A stretch of DNA of 64,000 nt, taken from Duganella sacchari. Its GTDB lineage: Bacteria; Pseudomonadota; Gammaproteobacteria; Burkholderiales; Burkholderiaceae_D. The stretch's first letter is position 1. Each line of letters begins with the position of its first letter. The translations under genes and the position numbers were made by a program. Shown here piece after piece: positions 1 to 8,721 of the stretch. The notes below the pieces were generated by a model. That model searched no databases, was not told where the DNA came from, and saw only the letters and a list, made by a program, of their open reading frames with translations. The stretch covers positions 248,001 to 312,000 of the forward strand of contig NZ_FRCX01000001.1 of assembly GCF_900143065.1 (NCBI RefSeq), written 5' to 3'.

Positions 1-13
1 TCAGGGGAGCTTC

Positions 14-499
14 ATGAAAAAACTGATTGTTTTAACCATTTTTTCCGCTGCATTGGCGGGCTGCGCCCATTTATTCGCACCGCCGCCCCAGCCCGGCGAC
101 AGCGCCGACGCCGTGCGCGCCCGCCTTGGCCGCCCCACCAATACCTACGCCGACGGTGCCGACACCTTGCTGGAATACGCCTGGGGACCGTGGGGCCAGT
201 ACACCTGGATGGCGCGCCTCGGCTCCGACGGCCGCCTGGTTTCCTACGAACAGGTGCTGACCAGCGCCAAATTCGCCACCATCAAACCGGGCAAGGACAA
301 CAAGGACACCATCCTGCGCATCCTGGGCCGTCCAACCCAGGTGACGCACTACGCCAGCGTCGACGGCGACGTCTGGCTATACCGCTACAAGGAGCAGGAT
401 GTATGGAATTCCATGATGTCGGTGGAATTCAACCGCGCCGGCATCGTGCAAGCCATGGTCAACGGCCCCGACGAGGAACGCGAGGTACGGCGGCGTTAG
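14..499 (+). CDS. BamE/SmpA-like lipoprotein
   Basis: Predicted lipoprotein of 161 residues. The signal peptide ends in the lipobox LAGC, with the acylated Cys at residue 17. The mature part holds two similar units, each opening with LGRP (residues 38 and 104) and followed by a Tyr/Trp-rich strand (LLEYAWGPW, DVWLYRY). This is the pattern of the small SmpA/OmlA (BamE-like) fold, here apparently duplicated. The ATG follows a strong GGGGAG ribosome site at 4-9. The role is unknown; an envelope-structure function is inferred from the fold only. Nothing suggests it belongs to a Bam complex operon. The next gene downstream has its own promoter-like sequence. Confidence 0.75.
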   Translation: MKKLIVLTIFSAALAGCAHLFAPPPQPGDSADAVRARLGRPTNTYADGADTLLEYAWGPWGQYTWMARLGSDGRLVSYEQVLTSAKFATIKPGKDNKDTILRILGRPTQVTHYASVDGDVWLYRYKEQDVWNSMMSVEFNRAGIVQAMVNGPDEEREVRRR

Positions 500-563
500 C
501 TCAGCAGGTAGGAAAATTCCCACGTGCACTATGGACGTGCGCCGACGCAAATTGGCGCGCGCG

Positions 564-574
564 GTTGCTATGAT
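564..574 (+). promoter_or_regulatory. extended -10 promoter for the downstream outer-membrane protein
   Basis: TGCTATGAT at 566-574 is an extended -10 element (TGn followed by TATGAT), about 35 nt before the ATG at 609. No convincing -35 is visible, as expected for extended -10 promoters. The same TGCTA core recurs before other plus-strand genes in the window. Confidence 0.4.
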
Positions 575-608
575 TATTTCATTAACATTGCAACCAAACG
601 GAGTTCTC

Positions 609-1421
609 ATGTCCTTACGTACGCCCCCAGCCCGCCACGCCATTTACACCGCGACCTTGCTAGCACTCAGCACTGTCAGCGCCATCGCCTGGGCCGATCC
701 TTCGCCGGCGCTGGACCGCGCCGGCGTGTCGGTCGGCGCTTTCTACACCGAACCGCGCATCAGCTACGAAGGCGACACCAACTACGGCCGTATCGACACT
801 GGCACCTACAAAACCGACCACGTCACGCTGCCGCGCGTAAAAGCGCAGCTGCTGCTGGGCGACTCGCAGGGCCTGGACTTCGATTACTACCGCTACGACA
901 AAACCTATAGCCCAACCCTGAGCGGCAGCACCAACTACAACGGCCTGCCACTGAGCGGCAACGGCAAGCTCGATGCCAAGCTCAAGCTGGACCTGGCCAA
1001 CGTCGCCTATAAATGGTGGCTGGGCAGCGGCAATGACGTGTTTGGCATCGGCGTGGGCGCGGCCTACTATAGCGCCAGCCTGAAAGGCACGGCCAGCGGC
1101 GTGCTGAACGGCGTATCCGGCAACTCCTCGTATGAAGAAAGCGAGCACGCTTACGCGCCGCTGCTGGAACTGGGCTGGCGCCACGCTGTGTCGGAAAACG
1201 TGCGCGTGTACGCGGACGCTTCCGGCATCAAGAAAAACGGTGGCAACATCCGCGGCCACATCTACGGCGGCGCCCTTGGCGTTGAATGGTATCCGACCAA
1301 GGCGATTGGCGTGGTGGCGGAATACAGCGCCAGCAAGATCAGCCTGAACCGCAACCGCGACGGCGCCGACCTCAATGTCCGCCTGAACGGCCCGGCGGCT
1401 TACGTCAAGTTCCGCTTCTAA
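609..1421 (+). CDS. Outer-membrane beta-barrel protein
   Basis: A 270-residue protein with a Sec signal peptide (predicted cut after AWA, about residue 29). Alternating hydrophobic/polar strands follow, and the chain ends in aromatic Phe (YVKFRF), the signature recognised by the BAM complex. It is therefore probably a monomeric 8- to 10-strand barrel. I chose ATG 609 over the in-frame ATG at 531 because the hydrophobic signal peptide begins there and ACGGAG lies just upstream. The last 4 nt overlap the convergent ArsR gene. Function is not determinable. The family resembles small outer-membrane proteins that are annotated only as hypothetical. Confidence 0.7.
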   Translation: MSLRTPPARHAIYTATLLALSTVSAIAWADPSPALDRAGVSVGAFYTEPRISYEGDTNYGRIDTGTYKTDHVTLPRVKAQLLLGDSQGLDFDYYRYDKTYSPTLSGSTNYNGLPLSGNGKLDAKLKLDLANVAYKWWLGSGNDVFGIGVGAAYYSASLKGTASGVLNGVSGNSSYEESEHAYAPLLELGWRHAVSENVRVYADASGIKKNGGNIRGHIYGGALGVEWYPTKAIGVVAEYSASKISLNRNRDGADLNVRLNGPAAYVKFRF

Positions 1422-2113
1422 GCAAGCGGCACGTCCAGCCAGTGCGCCAGCGCCTTGCGGCCTGGCGCTGTCACGTCGAGCGCGCGGCTATCGTCGCTGC
1501 GCCGCAGCCAGCCGCGTTCGACGAAGTTATCCAGCAGCGCCACGGCCAATGGCCCGGCAAAGTGATCGCGCCGCTCCGACCAGTCGACGCAGCCGTATAG
1601 CTGGCGCGGGCCTTCGTTGACGACGATGCCCAGCTCACGCAATTGCGCCGCGCCGACCGCCGTCAGCGGATAAGCATGGCCGTCGCCCTCGCCTGCGTGC
1701 ACCCAGCCCTTGTCGATAAAGCAGCGGCACAGGTCTACACCGAGCACGCCCGCCAGATGGCCGTAACAGCTGCGCGCATGCCGCAGCTTGCGCATGGCCG
1801 GCGCCTGCCAGCGCGTGGTCTCCGGCAGGGAACCATCCGCCACGCGCAGCAGCGCCTCCAGCGCATGTGCGACATTGCCATCCGCAAGCATGTAGTAGCG
1901 GTGCCGCCCCTGAGCCCGCACGCGCGCCAGCCCTTCTTCCACCAGCAGCTTGAGATGCTGCGACGCCGTCGGCGCCGATACGCCCGCATGCTGCGCCAGA
2001 TCGGTGGCAGTGTAGAAACGGCCATCCAGCAGACGCGAAAGCATCAGCGCCCGCGTCGGGTCGCCGATCGCGGCGGCCACCCGCGCAAAACGTGGTTGCG
2101 CGGTGGTGTTCAC
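1418..2113 (-). CDS. ArsR-family transcriptional regulator
   Basis: A 231-residue winged-helix regulator. The N-terminal HTH (residues about 8-75) has the ArsR signature: IGDPTRALMLSRLLDG, then the recognition helix region SAPTASQHLKLLVEEGL and the wing GRHRYYML. The long C-terminal part (about 100-231) contains RHARSCYGHLAG, a conserved segment in a subgroup of larger ArsR proteins with an extra domain of unknown ligand. No obvious metal-binding ELCVC box is present, so it is unlikely to sense arsenic. Its start overlaps the monooxygenase-like gene by 4 nt, so it is the last gene of a three-gene operon and probably controls it. Confidence 0.8.
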   Translation of the reverse strand: MNTTAQPRFARVAAAIGDPTRALMLSRLLDGRFYTATDLAQHAGVSAPTASQHLKLLVEEGLARVRAQGRHRYYMLADGNVAHALEALLRVADGSLPETTRWQAPAMRKLRHARSCYGHLAGVLGVDLCRCFIDKGWVHAGEGDGHAYPLTAVGAAQLRELGIVVNEGPRQLYGCVDWSERRDHFAGPLAVALLDNFVERGWLRRSDDSRALDVTAPGRKALAHWLDVPLA

Positions 2114-2436
2114 GATGCGGGTACCTGTACCCGGTCGTTCATGCCGTAGTCGCGGGTTACCGAAGCCACGCGCAGGCGGTAGTCTTCAAACAAACCGCCG
2201 CGCCCTGCCCGCTGCGCTGCGCGATGCTCTTCCATCTCACGCCAGGATCTGACCGACGCTTCATCGCGCCAGAACGACAGGGACAGCAGCTTGCCCGGCG
2301 TGGTGATGCTGGTGAAGCGCTCCACCGAAATAAAGCCATCGACATGGGCCAGCATAGTCCCCAGTTGCGCGGCGCGTTCCATATATTCCGCGCGCCCATC
2401 GCCACTGGGCTGCACCTCAAAGATCACGGCAATCAT
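2110..2436 (-). CDS. Antibiotic biosynthesis monooxygenase (ABM) domain protein
   Basis: A 108-residue single-domain protein of the dimeric alpha+beta-barrel superfamily: IAVIFEVQP at the N terminus, then [17 protein letters not shown] and [14 protein letters not shown], the usual ABM signature. These proteins oxidise small aromatic or quinone substrates or degrade heme, and some are only stress proteins. No substrate can be deduced. It overlaps both neighbours by 4 nt (translational coupling) and sits between the NIPSNAP and ArsR genes. Confidence 0.8.
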   Translation of the reverse strand: MIAVIFEVQPSGDGRAEYMERAAQLGTMLAHVDGFISVERFTSITTPGKLLSLSFWRDEASVRSWREMEEHRAAQRAGRGGLFEDYRLRVASVTRDYGMNDRVQVPAS

Positions 2437-2738
2437 GACACGGCCTCCGTAAAAGTACGCTCTTCGCGCAGGATGAAGCGCTGCTGCTGGGCGAACGCAA
2501 AATTATCTTTGGCCTCCGCATCGGCGCGCAGCCGTGCACGGTAAGCTTCGTAGTCAGCCAGCGAGGCAAAGCCCACCAGCCCCCACGCTTCGTAGTTGGT
2601 GCCTTCGAGCGGCAGGAAGTAGCCGATCAACTGGCCGCCCAGGCGCGGGATGATGCGGCCCCAGTTCTCCGCATAGCGGCGGAACGCCTCGCGCTGGAAT
2701 GGATCGATTTCGTAACGGATAAAGCAAGTGATAGCCAT
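2433..2738 (-). CDS. NIPSNAP-family protein
   Basis: A 101-residue protein matching the NIPSNAP fold, another dimeric alpha+beta barrel: [23 protein letters not shown], then [21 protein letters not shown]. It is the first gene of the operon NIPSNAP-ABM-ArsR, whose members overlap by 4 nt each. A ribosome site (GGAGG read on this strand) lies upstream of ATG 2738. Two adjacent ferredoxin-like-barrel proteins plus a regulator suggest a small inducible detoxification or modification unit; the substrate is unknown. Confidence 0.8.
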   Translation of the reverse strand: MAITCFIRYEIDPFQREAFRRYAENWGRIIPRLGGQLIGYFLPLEGTNYEAWGLVGFASLADYEAYRARLRADAEAKDNFAFAQQQRFILREERTFTEAVS

Positions 2739-2808
2739 CTAAGCCTCCTGTTGAAAACACCAGAATAGCTTTTGAAAACCGCCAATGCTTAGGCCTGGAA
2801 CGAAGTAT

Positions 2809-4356
2809 TCATGGCTGCGGATTGACACGCTCTATCTTCGAATGCAGCTTGTTCAGCGCCGACAGGTAGGCCTTGGCCGATGCCACGATAATGTCCGGGT
2901 CCGCGCCCACACCGTTGACGATGCGGCCATCCCTGGATAGGCGCATCGTCACCTCGCCCTGCGACTGGGTGCCGGTGCTGATCGCATTCACCGAGAACAG
3001 CACCAGCTCAGCGCCGCTGCCCACTTCGCCCTCGATGGCATTCACCGTCGCGTCCACCGGCCCGTCGCCGCGGCCTTCGCTCACATGCTCCTCGCCGTCG
3101 ATGCTGAACACTACTTTGGCGGTCGGCATCTCGCCGCTGGCAGAACGCTGCTCCAGCGCGACAAAGCGATAAAACTCGCGCTCCTGCGATTGCTGTTCGT
3201 CCGACACCAGCGCCAGGATATCTTCATCAAAGATGTCAGCCTTGCGGTCCGCCAGCTCCTTGAAGCGCGCAAACGCCGCATTGACCTCGGCCTCGGACGC
3301 CAGGTCGATGCCCAGCTCCTGCAAGCGCTGCTTGAAGGCGTTGCGGCCCGACAGCTTGCCCAGCACGATCTTGGTCGCGGTCCAGCCCACATCTTCCGCG
3401 CGCATGATCTCGTAGGTCTCGCGCGATTTCAGCATGCCATCCTGGTGGATGCCGGAAGCATGGGCAAACGCATTCGCGCCCACCACCGCTTTATTCGGCT
3501 GCACCGCAAAGCCGGTAATCTGCGACACCATCTTGGAGGCCGCCACGATCTGCGTGGTATCGATGCCGCACTCCAGGTTGTAGTAGCCGCCGCGTGTGCG
3601 CAGCGCCATCACCACTTCTTCCAGCGCTGTATTCCCGGCCCGCTCGCCGAGGCCATTGATGGTGCACTCGATCTGCCGCGCGCCGCCGATCATCACGCCA
3701 GCCAGCGAATTGGCCACCGCCAGTCCCAGGTCGTTATGGCAGTGCACCGACCATACGGCCTTGTCGGAATTGGGAATCCGCTCGCGCAGGCGGCGGATGG
3801 TTTCGCCAAACAGCTCCGGCACGGCATAGCCCACGGTGTCCGGGAAATTGATGGTGGTCGCGCCCTCCTCGATCACGCCTTCCAGCACGCGGCACAGGAA
3901 GTCCTCGTCCGAACGGCTGCCGTCTTCCGGGCTGAACTCAACATCGTCCGTATGCTGGCGCGCGAAGCGCACCGCATTGCGCGCCTGTACCAGCACCTGT
4001 TCCGGCAGCATGCGCAGCTTGGCCTCCATGTGCAGTTTGGAAGTGGCGATAAAAGTGTGGATGCGTTTGCGCTCGGCGGGCGCCAGCGCTTCGGCGGCGC
4101 GGGCAATGTCGCGGTCATTGGCGCGCGACAGCGAGCAGATGGTGGATTCGCGCACCGCCGTGGCGATGGCCTTGATGGACTCGAAATCGCCGGGCGATGC
4201 CGCCGCAAAGCCAGCCTCGATGACATCCACGCGCAAGCGCTCGAGCTGCCTGGCGATGCGGACCTTCTCGTCGCGGGTCATCGACGCGCCCGGCGATTGC
4301 TCGCCGTCGCGCAGCGTGGTGTCGAAAATAATCAGGCGGTTGGATGAGTTGCTCAT
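2809..4356 (-). CDS. leuA: 2-isopropylmalate synthase
   Basis: Catalyses the first committed step of leucine biosynthesis: acetyl-CoA plus 2-oxoisovalerate to 2-isopropylmalate. The 515 residues match the usual bacterial length. Visible are the HMGL-like TIM-barrel motif [11 protein letters not shown] near residue 12, the metal-binding [23 protein letters not shown], and a C-terminal regulatory LeuA dimer domain (about 390-510) that binds leucine for feedback inhibition. It lies downstream of pssA on the same strand with a 55-nt gap, a pairing common in Burkholderiales. Confidence 0.97.
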   Translation of the reverse strand: MSNSSNRLIIFDTTLRDGEQSPGASMTRDEKVRIARQLERLRVDVIEAGFAAASPGDFESIKAIATAVRESTICSLSRANDRDIARAAEALAPAERKRIHTFIATSKLHMEAKLRMLPEQVLVQARNAVRFARQHTDDVEFSPEDGSRSDEDFLCRVLEGVIEEGATTINFPDTVGYAVPELFGETIRRLRERIPNSDKAVWSVHCHNDLGLAVANSLAGVMIGGARQIECTINGLGERAGNTALEEVVMALRTRGGYYNLECGIDTTQIVAASKMVSQITGFAVQPNKAVVGANAFAHASGIHQDGMLKSRETYEIMRAEDVGWTATKIVLGKLSGRNAFKQRLQELGIDLASEAEVNAAFARFKELADRKADIFDEDILALVSDEQQSQEREFYRFVALEQRSASGEMPTAKVVFSIDGEEHVSEGRGDGPVDATVNAIEGEVGSGAELVLFSVNAISTGTQSQGEVTMRLSRDGRIVNGVGADPDIIVASAKAYLSALNKLHSKIERVNPQP

Positions 4357-4411
4357 GATAGCTCCGTGGCTGGTGCTGCGTTGCTTGAATCTCAGGGCCT
4401 ACCGCCCGGGT

Positions 4412-5281
4412 TTAGCGCCGTTCGCTCGGATCGTCGCTGTCCATCTCGGTCTGGATCAGGCTTACCTTCTTGCCCTTGGCGGCGCGCCAGGCGGCTACCA
4501 CGTAGCCGGACAGGCCGTACACCGCAAACAGCGGGAACAGCGTCACCGCAGGCTTGATCGCGATCAGCGCCAGAGCCAGCGCAATCAGGAACACCGCAAT
4601 AAACGGTACCGACTTGCGGAAGTTGATGTCCTTGAAGCTGTAGAACGGCACGTTGCTGACCATGGTCAGGCCCGCAAACACGGCGATGCCCCACGAGGCC
4701 CAGGCCATTTCCAGGCCGGACACCTCCAGCTCCACCATCATCAGCACGATGCCGGCCATGAGCGCAGCCGCCGATGGCGACGGCATGCCCTGGAAGTAGC
4801 GCTTGTCCACCACTTCGATATTGGTATTGAAGCGCGCCAGCCGCAGCGCAGCGCCGGCGCAGTAGACAAAGGCCGCGATCCAACCCAGCTTGCCCAGGCC
4901 GCGTAGCGACCATTCGTACACCACCAGCGCCGGCGCCGCGCCAAACGACACCATGTCCGACAGCGAGTCATACTGCGCGCCGAATTCGCTCTGCGTATTG
5001 GTCAGGCGTGCGACGCGGCCATCCAGGCCGTCGAGCACCATGGCGATGAAAATGGCCCACGCGGCATGCTCGAACTTCTGGTTCATCGCCATCACGATGG
5101 CGTAGAAACCGCAGAACAGCGCGGCCGTCGTGAATGCATTCGGCAACAGGTAGATGCCACGGTGGCGCGGCCGGTCGAGATCCTCTCCGCGGGCGCGGCG
5201 CGCAAAACGGCTGAAGCGTGACGTTTTAGGCAGCTTGGCCTGGGCCGCGGATTTGGCGCGGCGGCGGGGGAAGTTGGGCAT
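4412..5281 (-). CDS. pssA: CDP-diacylglycerol-serine O-phosphatidyltransferase
   Basis: Makes phosphatidylserine, the precursor of phosphatidylethanolamine, at the inner membrane. The 289-residue protein has several transmembrane segments and the CDP-alcohol phosphotransferase signature DGx2ARx8Gx3Dx3D in the segment starting GLDGRVARLTN. The N terminus is Arg/Lys-rich. It precedes leuA on the same strand. A psd gene is often next to pssA in related bacteria but is not present in this window. Confidence 0.95.
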   Translation of the reverse strand: MPNFPRRRAKSAAQAKLPKTSRFSRFARRARGEDLDRPRHRGIYLLPNAFTTAALFCGFYAIVMAMNQKFEHAAWAIFIAMVLDGLDGRVARLTNTQSEFGAQYDSLSDMVSFGAAPALVVYEWSLRGLGKLGWIAAFVYCAGAALRLARFNTNIEVVDKRYFQGMPSPSAAALMAGIVLMMVELEVSGLEMAWASWGIAVFAGLTMVSNVPFYSFKDINFRKSVPFIAVFLIALALALIAIKPAVTLFPLFAVYGLSGYVVAAWRAAKGKKVSLIQTEMDSDDPSERR

Positions 5282-5317
5282 AGGAGTCCGTTTTCTCTTT
5301 ATTAAGGTTGCTCCGTC

Positions 5318-5323
5318 ATTATA
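5318..5323 (-). promoter_or_regulatory. -10 element candidate for pssA-leuA
   Basis: Read on the minus strand this is TATAAT, 37 nt before the pssA start codon. The -35 region is weak. It lies in the 152-nt gap shared with the divergent catalase remnant. Low-to-moderate support. Confidence 0.35.
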
Positions 5324-5433
5324 GAGGAGGCGACCATAAAAATGGATCTGTTACCATGGGTCATCGAAAATAGCTGTAACAAACCGCTGGATGCTGCGAC
5401 TTAACGTTATCTGAACCCTTTTTGGAGAACAAC

Positions 5434-5970
5434 GTGAAACCAGCCGTCCTCGCCGCCTGTACCCTGATGCTGAACCAGCTGCCCGCCGTCGCCCAGACCG
5501 ATGCCCCCGGCCCCGCCGCACTGGTCGATGCGCTCAACGGCACGTTCGGCAAGCATGCGGGCAAGCGCGCCTCGCACGCCAAAGGCTTCTGCGCACGCGG
5601 CGACTTCATCCCGGCCGCCAAGGCTGCACAATTCGCCCACAGCCCCTTTTTCGCGCAGTCCAAGGTGGACGCGCTGCTGCGCTTTTCCATCGGCGGCGGC
5701 AATCCTGGCGTCTCCGACAAAAGCCGCTCCGTGCGTGGGCTGTCGATGCGCCTGACGGGCGGCGGCGAGACTTACGACCTGCTGCTGATTTCCGAGCCGG
5801 TGGCATTCACCTTTTACGCGCAGCTGCCGGCGCCAGGCGACGCGCTGAACGATTCGTCCCAGCAGTGGCAAGGCACTGACCGCGTGACACTGGGCACCCT
5901 GCGCGTGACCAGCCTGGCCGGCGCCGACGCCTGCGATGGCATCGTCTTCATGCCCGTCACGCTGCCAGCC
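5434..5970 (+). pseudogene. Catalase-related peroxidase (SrpA type), internally deleted remnant
   Basis: Starts at GTG 5434 behind TTGGAG and has a signal peptide ending AVAQ. Residues about 28-120 are clearly the N-terminal half of a catalase-family peroxidase, with the distal heme His in RASHAKGF and with RFSIGGG and RGLSMRL. At about 5800-5810 the protein jumps straight from LLLISEPVAF to the C-terminal region of the family (TFYAQLPAPGD, then CDGIVFMPVTLP). The middle, including the expected heme-ligand region, is missing. At about 5970 the same frame runs into sigma-factor sequence. I infer two deletions and no enzyme activity. Confidence 0.7.
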
Positions 5971-6448
5971 GATGCGGAAGACGCGGTGCAGGAAGCGCTG
6001 CTGGGCGCCATCAAGGCCTGGGACAGTTACCAGGGCACGCGCCAGTCTGCGCAGCTGGCTGACCGCCATCCTGCGCCACAAGATCGTCGACGCGATCCGC
6101 GCGCGCCGCTTTGCCCCGCCCTCACCGGATGGCATCGATGCCGACCTGCGCGAGTTCGACGCGCTGTTCACGAACGACGACGCCTGGCATCCGGAAGTGT
6201 TTATCGATACCGTCTGCGGCGCCACCAGGACGGCGGAAAGGCAGCTGCTCGACATTATCGAAATCTGCATGAACCGTTTGCCGCAGGAGACTGCGCGGCT
6301 ATTCCTGATGCGCGAATACCTCGGCATGGAGCTCAAGGAAATTGGAGACAGCTGCACCGTGAGTGCGGGCAATCTGCGCGTGGTGCTGTACCGCGCGCGC
6401 ATGCGCTTGCGTGAATGCGCCGTGCGCGGCTGGGGAGAACTGGAATGA
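5971..6448 (+). pseudogene. ECF sigma-70 factor remnant, 5'-truncated and frameshifted
   Basis: The frame continuing from the catalase remnant reads AEDAVQEALLGAIKAWDSYQG, which is sigma region 2. It then loses register at about 6037, where one extra base separates QG from RASLRSWLTAILRHKIVDAIR in the +1 frame. The second frame continues through region 4 (LPQETARLFLMREYLG, LRVVLYRARMRLREC) to the stop at 6446-6448. The first 30 or so residues of a normal ECF sigma are absent. The stop overlaps the start of the zinc-finger gene, as in intact sigma/anti-sigma pairs. An internal restart could in principle give a region-4 fragment. Confidence 0.7.
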
Positions 6449-6639
6449 ACAAGCCACTGACTTGCCGCGAGACGACCTACCTGGTCATCAGCGCACGGGA
6501 CGAGCCGCTGCGGCGCGACCAGCTGGATGCGCTCGCGGCGCACCTGCAAATCTGCAGCTACTGCCGCACCGCCAATGCGCAGTTTGGCGCACTGTTCGCG
6601 CAGCTGGACACGTTGCTGGCGCGCGGCGTCCAGCAGTGA
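6445..6639 (+). CDS. Small zinc-finger protein, putative anti-sigma factor
   Basis: A 64-residue protein overlapping the sigma remnant by ATGA. It has the zf-HC2 arrangement with an early Cys (residue 7) and HLQICSYC, i.e. HxxxCxxC, the zinc site of ZAS-type anti-sigma factors. No transmembrane segment is seen, so it would be cytoplasmic. Its likely partner is the broken sigma gene immediately upstream, so although intact it may be an orphan. Confidence 0.6.
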   Translation: MNKPLTCRETTYLVISARDEPLRRDQLDALAAHLQICSYCRTANAQFGALFAQLDTLLARGVQQ

Positions 6640-6640
6640 A

Positions 6641-7396
6641 TCATTTGAAGCGTACCTTGCCGACCATGCGCATGGTCAGTGTGGTTTCGCCCGGCTCGAA
6701 ACTTGGTTCTTCCACTGCCGGCGCACCTGCGGCGGCGGGCGCCATGGCCATGACGCGCGATCCGGCAATGCTTACGCGTTCGGTGTAATTGCCTGAGCCT
6801 TCGAAGTCCACCGTATCGAGCACGGCGTCGCCAACCTTACGGCCCATGGCCCTGGCGATGGATTGGACACGCTCATTCAGATTCAAGTAAGTCGCGGCAA
6901 TGCGCTGGTCATCGAGCAGACGGGTGGTTTCCGGCGTCAGGCCGAAGTGCAGATTATTCAGACTCAGGATGGACTGCGCAGCAGCCACGGTTTTCGGCAA
7001 GGTGCCCAGGCTGGTGGTGACTACCTGCAGCGACTGGCCCACGCGCCATGCGGTCGGCACGCGCTGCTTGCGCGGCTGGCCTGGCGGCGGCGCCACTTCT
7101 TCCGGATAAACGGGATAGGTGTAATAGCCTTGCGTTTGCAGGCTGGCCTGCGGATCAGCCTTCTTGACGATCTCCAGGCCCTGCTTCATTTTCTGATTGA
7201 CGCGGGAGGCAGCCAGCGCCTTGTCCTTGTCCACCTCTTCGACCGACAGTGTGATCGTGGCCTGGTCATTGACGTGCTTTACTTCTCCAAACGCCGGCAC
7301 CACAATCAAGGCGCCGTTGGTCGGCAAAGGCTCCAGTGGTGCGGCGTGCGCGGAAACGGCGCACGCCATCAGGACGGCGGCAGCGATATATTTCAT
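6641..7396 (-). CDS. SIMPL-domain (DUF541) periplasmic protein, copy 1
   Basis: A 251-residue protein with a signal peptide (cleavage after SAHA). ATG 7396 was chosen over an upstream in-frame start because the signal peptide begins there behind GGGAG. The SIMPL/DUF541 domain fills the rest: VVPAFGEVKHVNDQ, GYYTYPVY, AWRVGQSL, RKVGDAVLDTVDFEG. It is closely similar throughout to the next gene upstream, so the pair arose by tandem duplication. SIMPL proteins are envelope proteins linked to oxidative stress in some species; the function here is unknown. Confidence 0.85.
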   Translation of the reverse strand: MKYIAAAVLMACAVSAHAAPLEPLPTNGALIVVPAFGEVKHVNDQATITLSVEEVDKDKALAASRVNQKMKQGLEIVKKADPQASLQTQGYYTYPVYPEEVAPPPGQPRKQRVPTAWRVGQSLQVVTTSLGTLPKTVAAAQSILSLNNLHFGLTPETTRLLDDQRIAATYLNLNERVQSIARAMGRKVGDAVLDTVDFEGSGNYTERVSIAGSRVMAMAPAAAGAPAVEEPSFEPGETTLTMRMVGKVRFK

Positions 7397-7457
7397 TGCA
7401 AACTCCCAGTGTTGAAAAAAACCACACTGTACTGCAAACGCTGCCGCCGCTATCGCC

Positions 7458-8225
7458 TTATTTGAAGCGGACCTTGCCCACGACCTGCATCTGCAGCGTG
7501 GTTTCGCCAGGTTCAAAGCTCGGCTCGGCCACTTCCACCGCATCGGCAGCTTTCATACGCATCGCCATCGGTGCAGGTGCGTAGGCCTGCTCACGCTGGG
7601 CGTAATTGCCCGAACCTTCGAAGTCCACCGTGTCCAGCACGGCATCGCCGACCTTGCGGCCCATGGCGTTGGCGATCGAGGTGATACGCTCGTTGAGGTT
7701 CTTGTAGGTGGCGGCAATGCGCTGATCGTCCAGCTTTTTGGTGGTCTCCGGCGTCAGGCCGAAGTTGATGCTGTTCAGGGTCAGGATTTTCTGCGCAGCG
7801 GCGACCGTCTTGGGCAGTTTATCCAGATTGGTGGTGGTCACTTCCAGATACTGGCCCACACGCCATGCGGTCGGCATGCGCTGCTTGACCGGCTGGCCGT
7901 TCGGCAGCATGCGCTCTTCCGGATACACCGGGTAGGTGTAATAGCCCTGCGTTTTCAGGCTGGCTTGCGGATCTTCTTTCTTGACGATCTCCAGGCCCTG
8001 CTTCATCTTGGTATTGACGCGCGAAGCGGCAGCGGCCTTGTCCTTGTCCTGCTCTTCAATCGCCAGCGTCACGACCACCTGGTCGTTGACGTGCTTGACT
8101 TCACCGAAGGCTGGCACCACGACCAGCGTGCCTGCGGTTGGCACGGAATCCGTAGGAGCGGCATGCGCAGCCAGCGCGATGGTAGTGATTGCAGCGACGG
8201 CGGCGAAGTTTTTCATGATGGTCAT
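7458..8225 (-). CDS. SIMPL-domain (DUF541) periplasmic protein, copy 2
   Basis: A 255-residue paralogue of the downstream gene, sharing long identical blocks (VVPAFGEVKHVNDQ, GLTPETT, MGRKVGDAVLDTVDFEGSGNY, EPSFEPGETTL). The signal peptide ends AAHA. ATG 8225 is preferred to ATG 8216 because GGAG lies at proper spacing only for the first. The 61-nt gap to copy 1 suggests joint transcription. A gapped inverted repeat (8272-8310) lies upstream of the start and could be an operator. Confidence 0.85.
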   Translation of the reverse strand: MTIMKNFAAVAAITTIALAAHAAPTDSVPTAGTLVVVPAFGEVKHVNDQVVVTLAIEEQDKDKAAAASRVNTKMKQGLEIVKKEDPQASLKTQGYYTYPVYPEERMLPNGQPVKQRMPTAWRVGQYLEVTTTNLDKLPKTVAAAQKILTLNSINFGLTPETTKKLDDQRIAATYKNLNERITSIANAMGRKVGDAVLDTVDFEGSGNYAQREQAYAPAPMAMRMKAADAVEVAEPSFEPGETTLQMQVVGKVRFK

Positions 8226-8271
8226 ACAGGCTCCATAGTTAAGGTTACGACAAGCCGCACTTTACATGAAT

Positions 8272-8310
8272 TTACAAACGAAACCTGTAAGACATAGTGA
8301 CTGTTTGTAA
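8272..8310. repeat. Gapped inverted repeat TTACAAAC / GTTTGTAA
   Basis: Eight-bp arms at 8272-8279 and 8303-8310 flank 23 nt, between the SIMPL gene start (8225) and the end of the next gene (8314). It may be an operator or weak terminator; chance occurrence is possible. Confidence 0.3.
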
Positions 8311-8313
8311 CAT

Positions 8314-8721
8314 TTACTCAATTGCCACGCGCCTTGGCCCGGTCTTCACCAGCAGCCAGCCCAGGCCCGCATTCAATGCCAGCAATGCGCCACCCGTGTA
8401 GAAGCTGGAGAACGCGTTGAAGGCGTTCTCGCCCGTCAAGCGGACAAACTCTTCGCTCTTGAACAGGCAGACGATGCTCAGCATCATAAACGCCGTCACG
8501 CCCGCCACCGACAACAACACCAAGCCGGTATCCCGCTTCCAGTAACGAAAGCCGCCAAACGCCAGACCAATCAGATGCGGAACCAGCGCCGCGCCCGTGA
8601 AGATCGCCAGCGAACTCAGCTTGCCGACGAGCGGCAAGCCAGAAAGGAAGGCCAGCACGTTCACGATAAAAAACTGCAGGCCGGACAGACTCAGGAAAAT
8701 AACGCTCAGGACCTTACGCAT
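8314..8721 (-). CDS. Small integral membrane protein
   Basis: A 135-residue hydrophobic protein with about four transmembrane segments (LSVIFLSLSGLQFFIVNVLAF, LSSLAIFTGAALVPHLIG, TGLVLLSVAGVTAFMM and one near the C terminus). I place the start at ATG 8721 rather than 8754 because the longer form would run well into the upstream membrane-protein gene. As chosen they overlap by 8 nt. I do not recognise a family. Confidence 0.55.
   Translation of the reverse strand: MRKVLSVIFLSLSGLQFFIVNVLAFLSGLPLVGKLSSLAIFTGAALVPHLIGLAFGGFRYWKRDTGLVLLSVAGVTAFMMLSIVCLFKSEEFVRLTGENAFNAFSSFYTGGALLALNAGLGWLLVKTGPRRVAIE

Noticed and set aside
6031..6043. Sequencing error as the only cause of the sigma frameshift
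   Set aside because: Possible for the single base at 6037, but it cannot explain the missing sigma N terminus or the missing middle of the catalase, so decay is the better reading.
5407..6549. 380-residue minus-strand reading frame over the catalase/sigma remnants
   Set aside because: Considered as an alternative gene. It has no recognisable domain, whereas the plus strand has clear catalase and sigma motifs, so it is a GC artefact.
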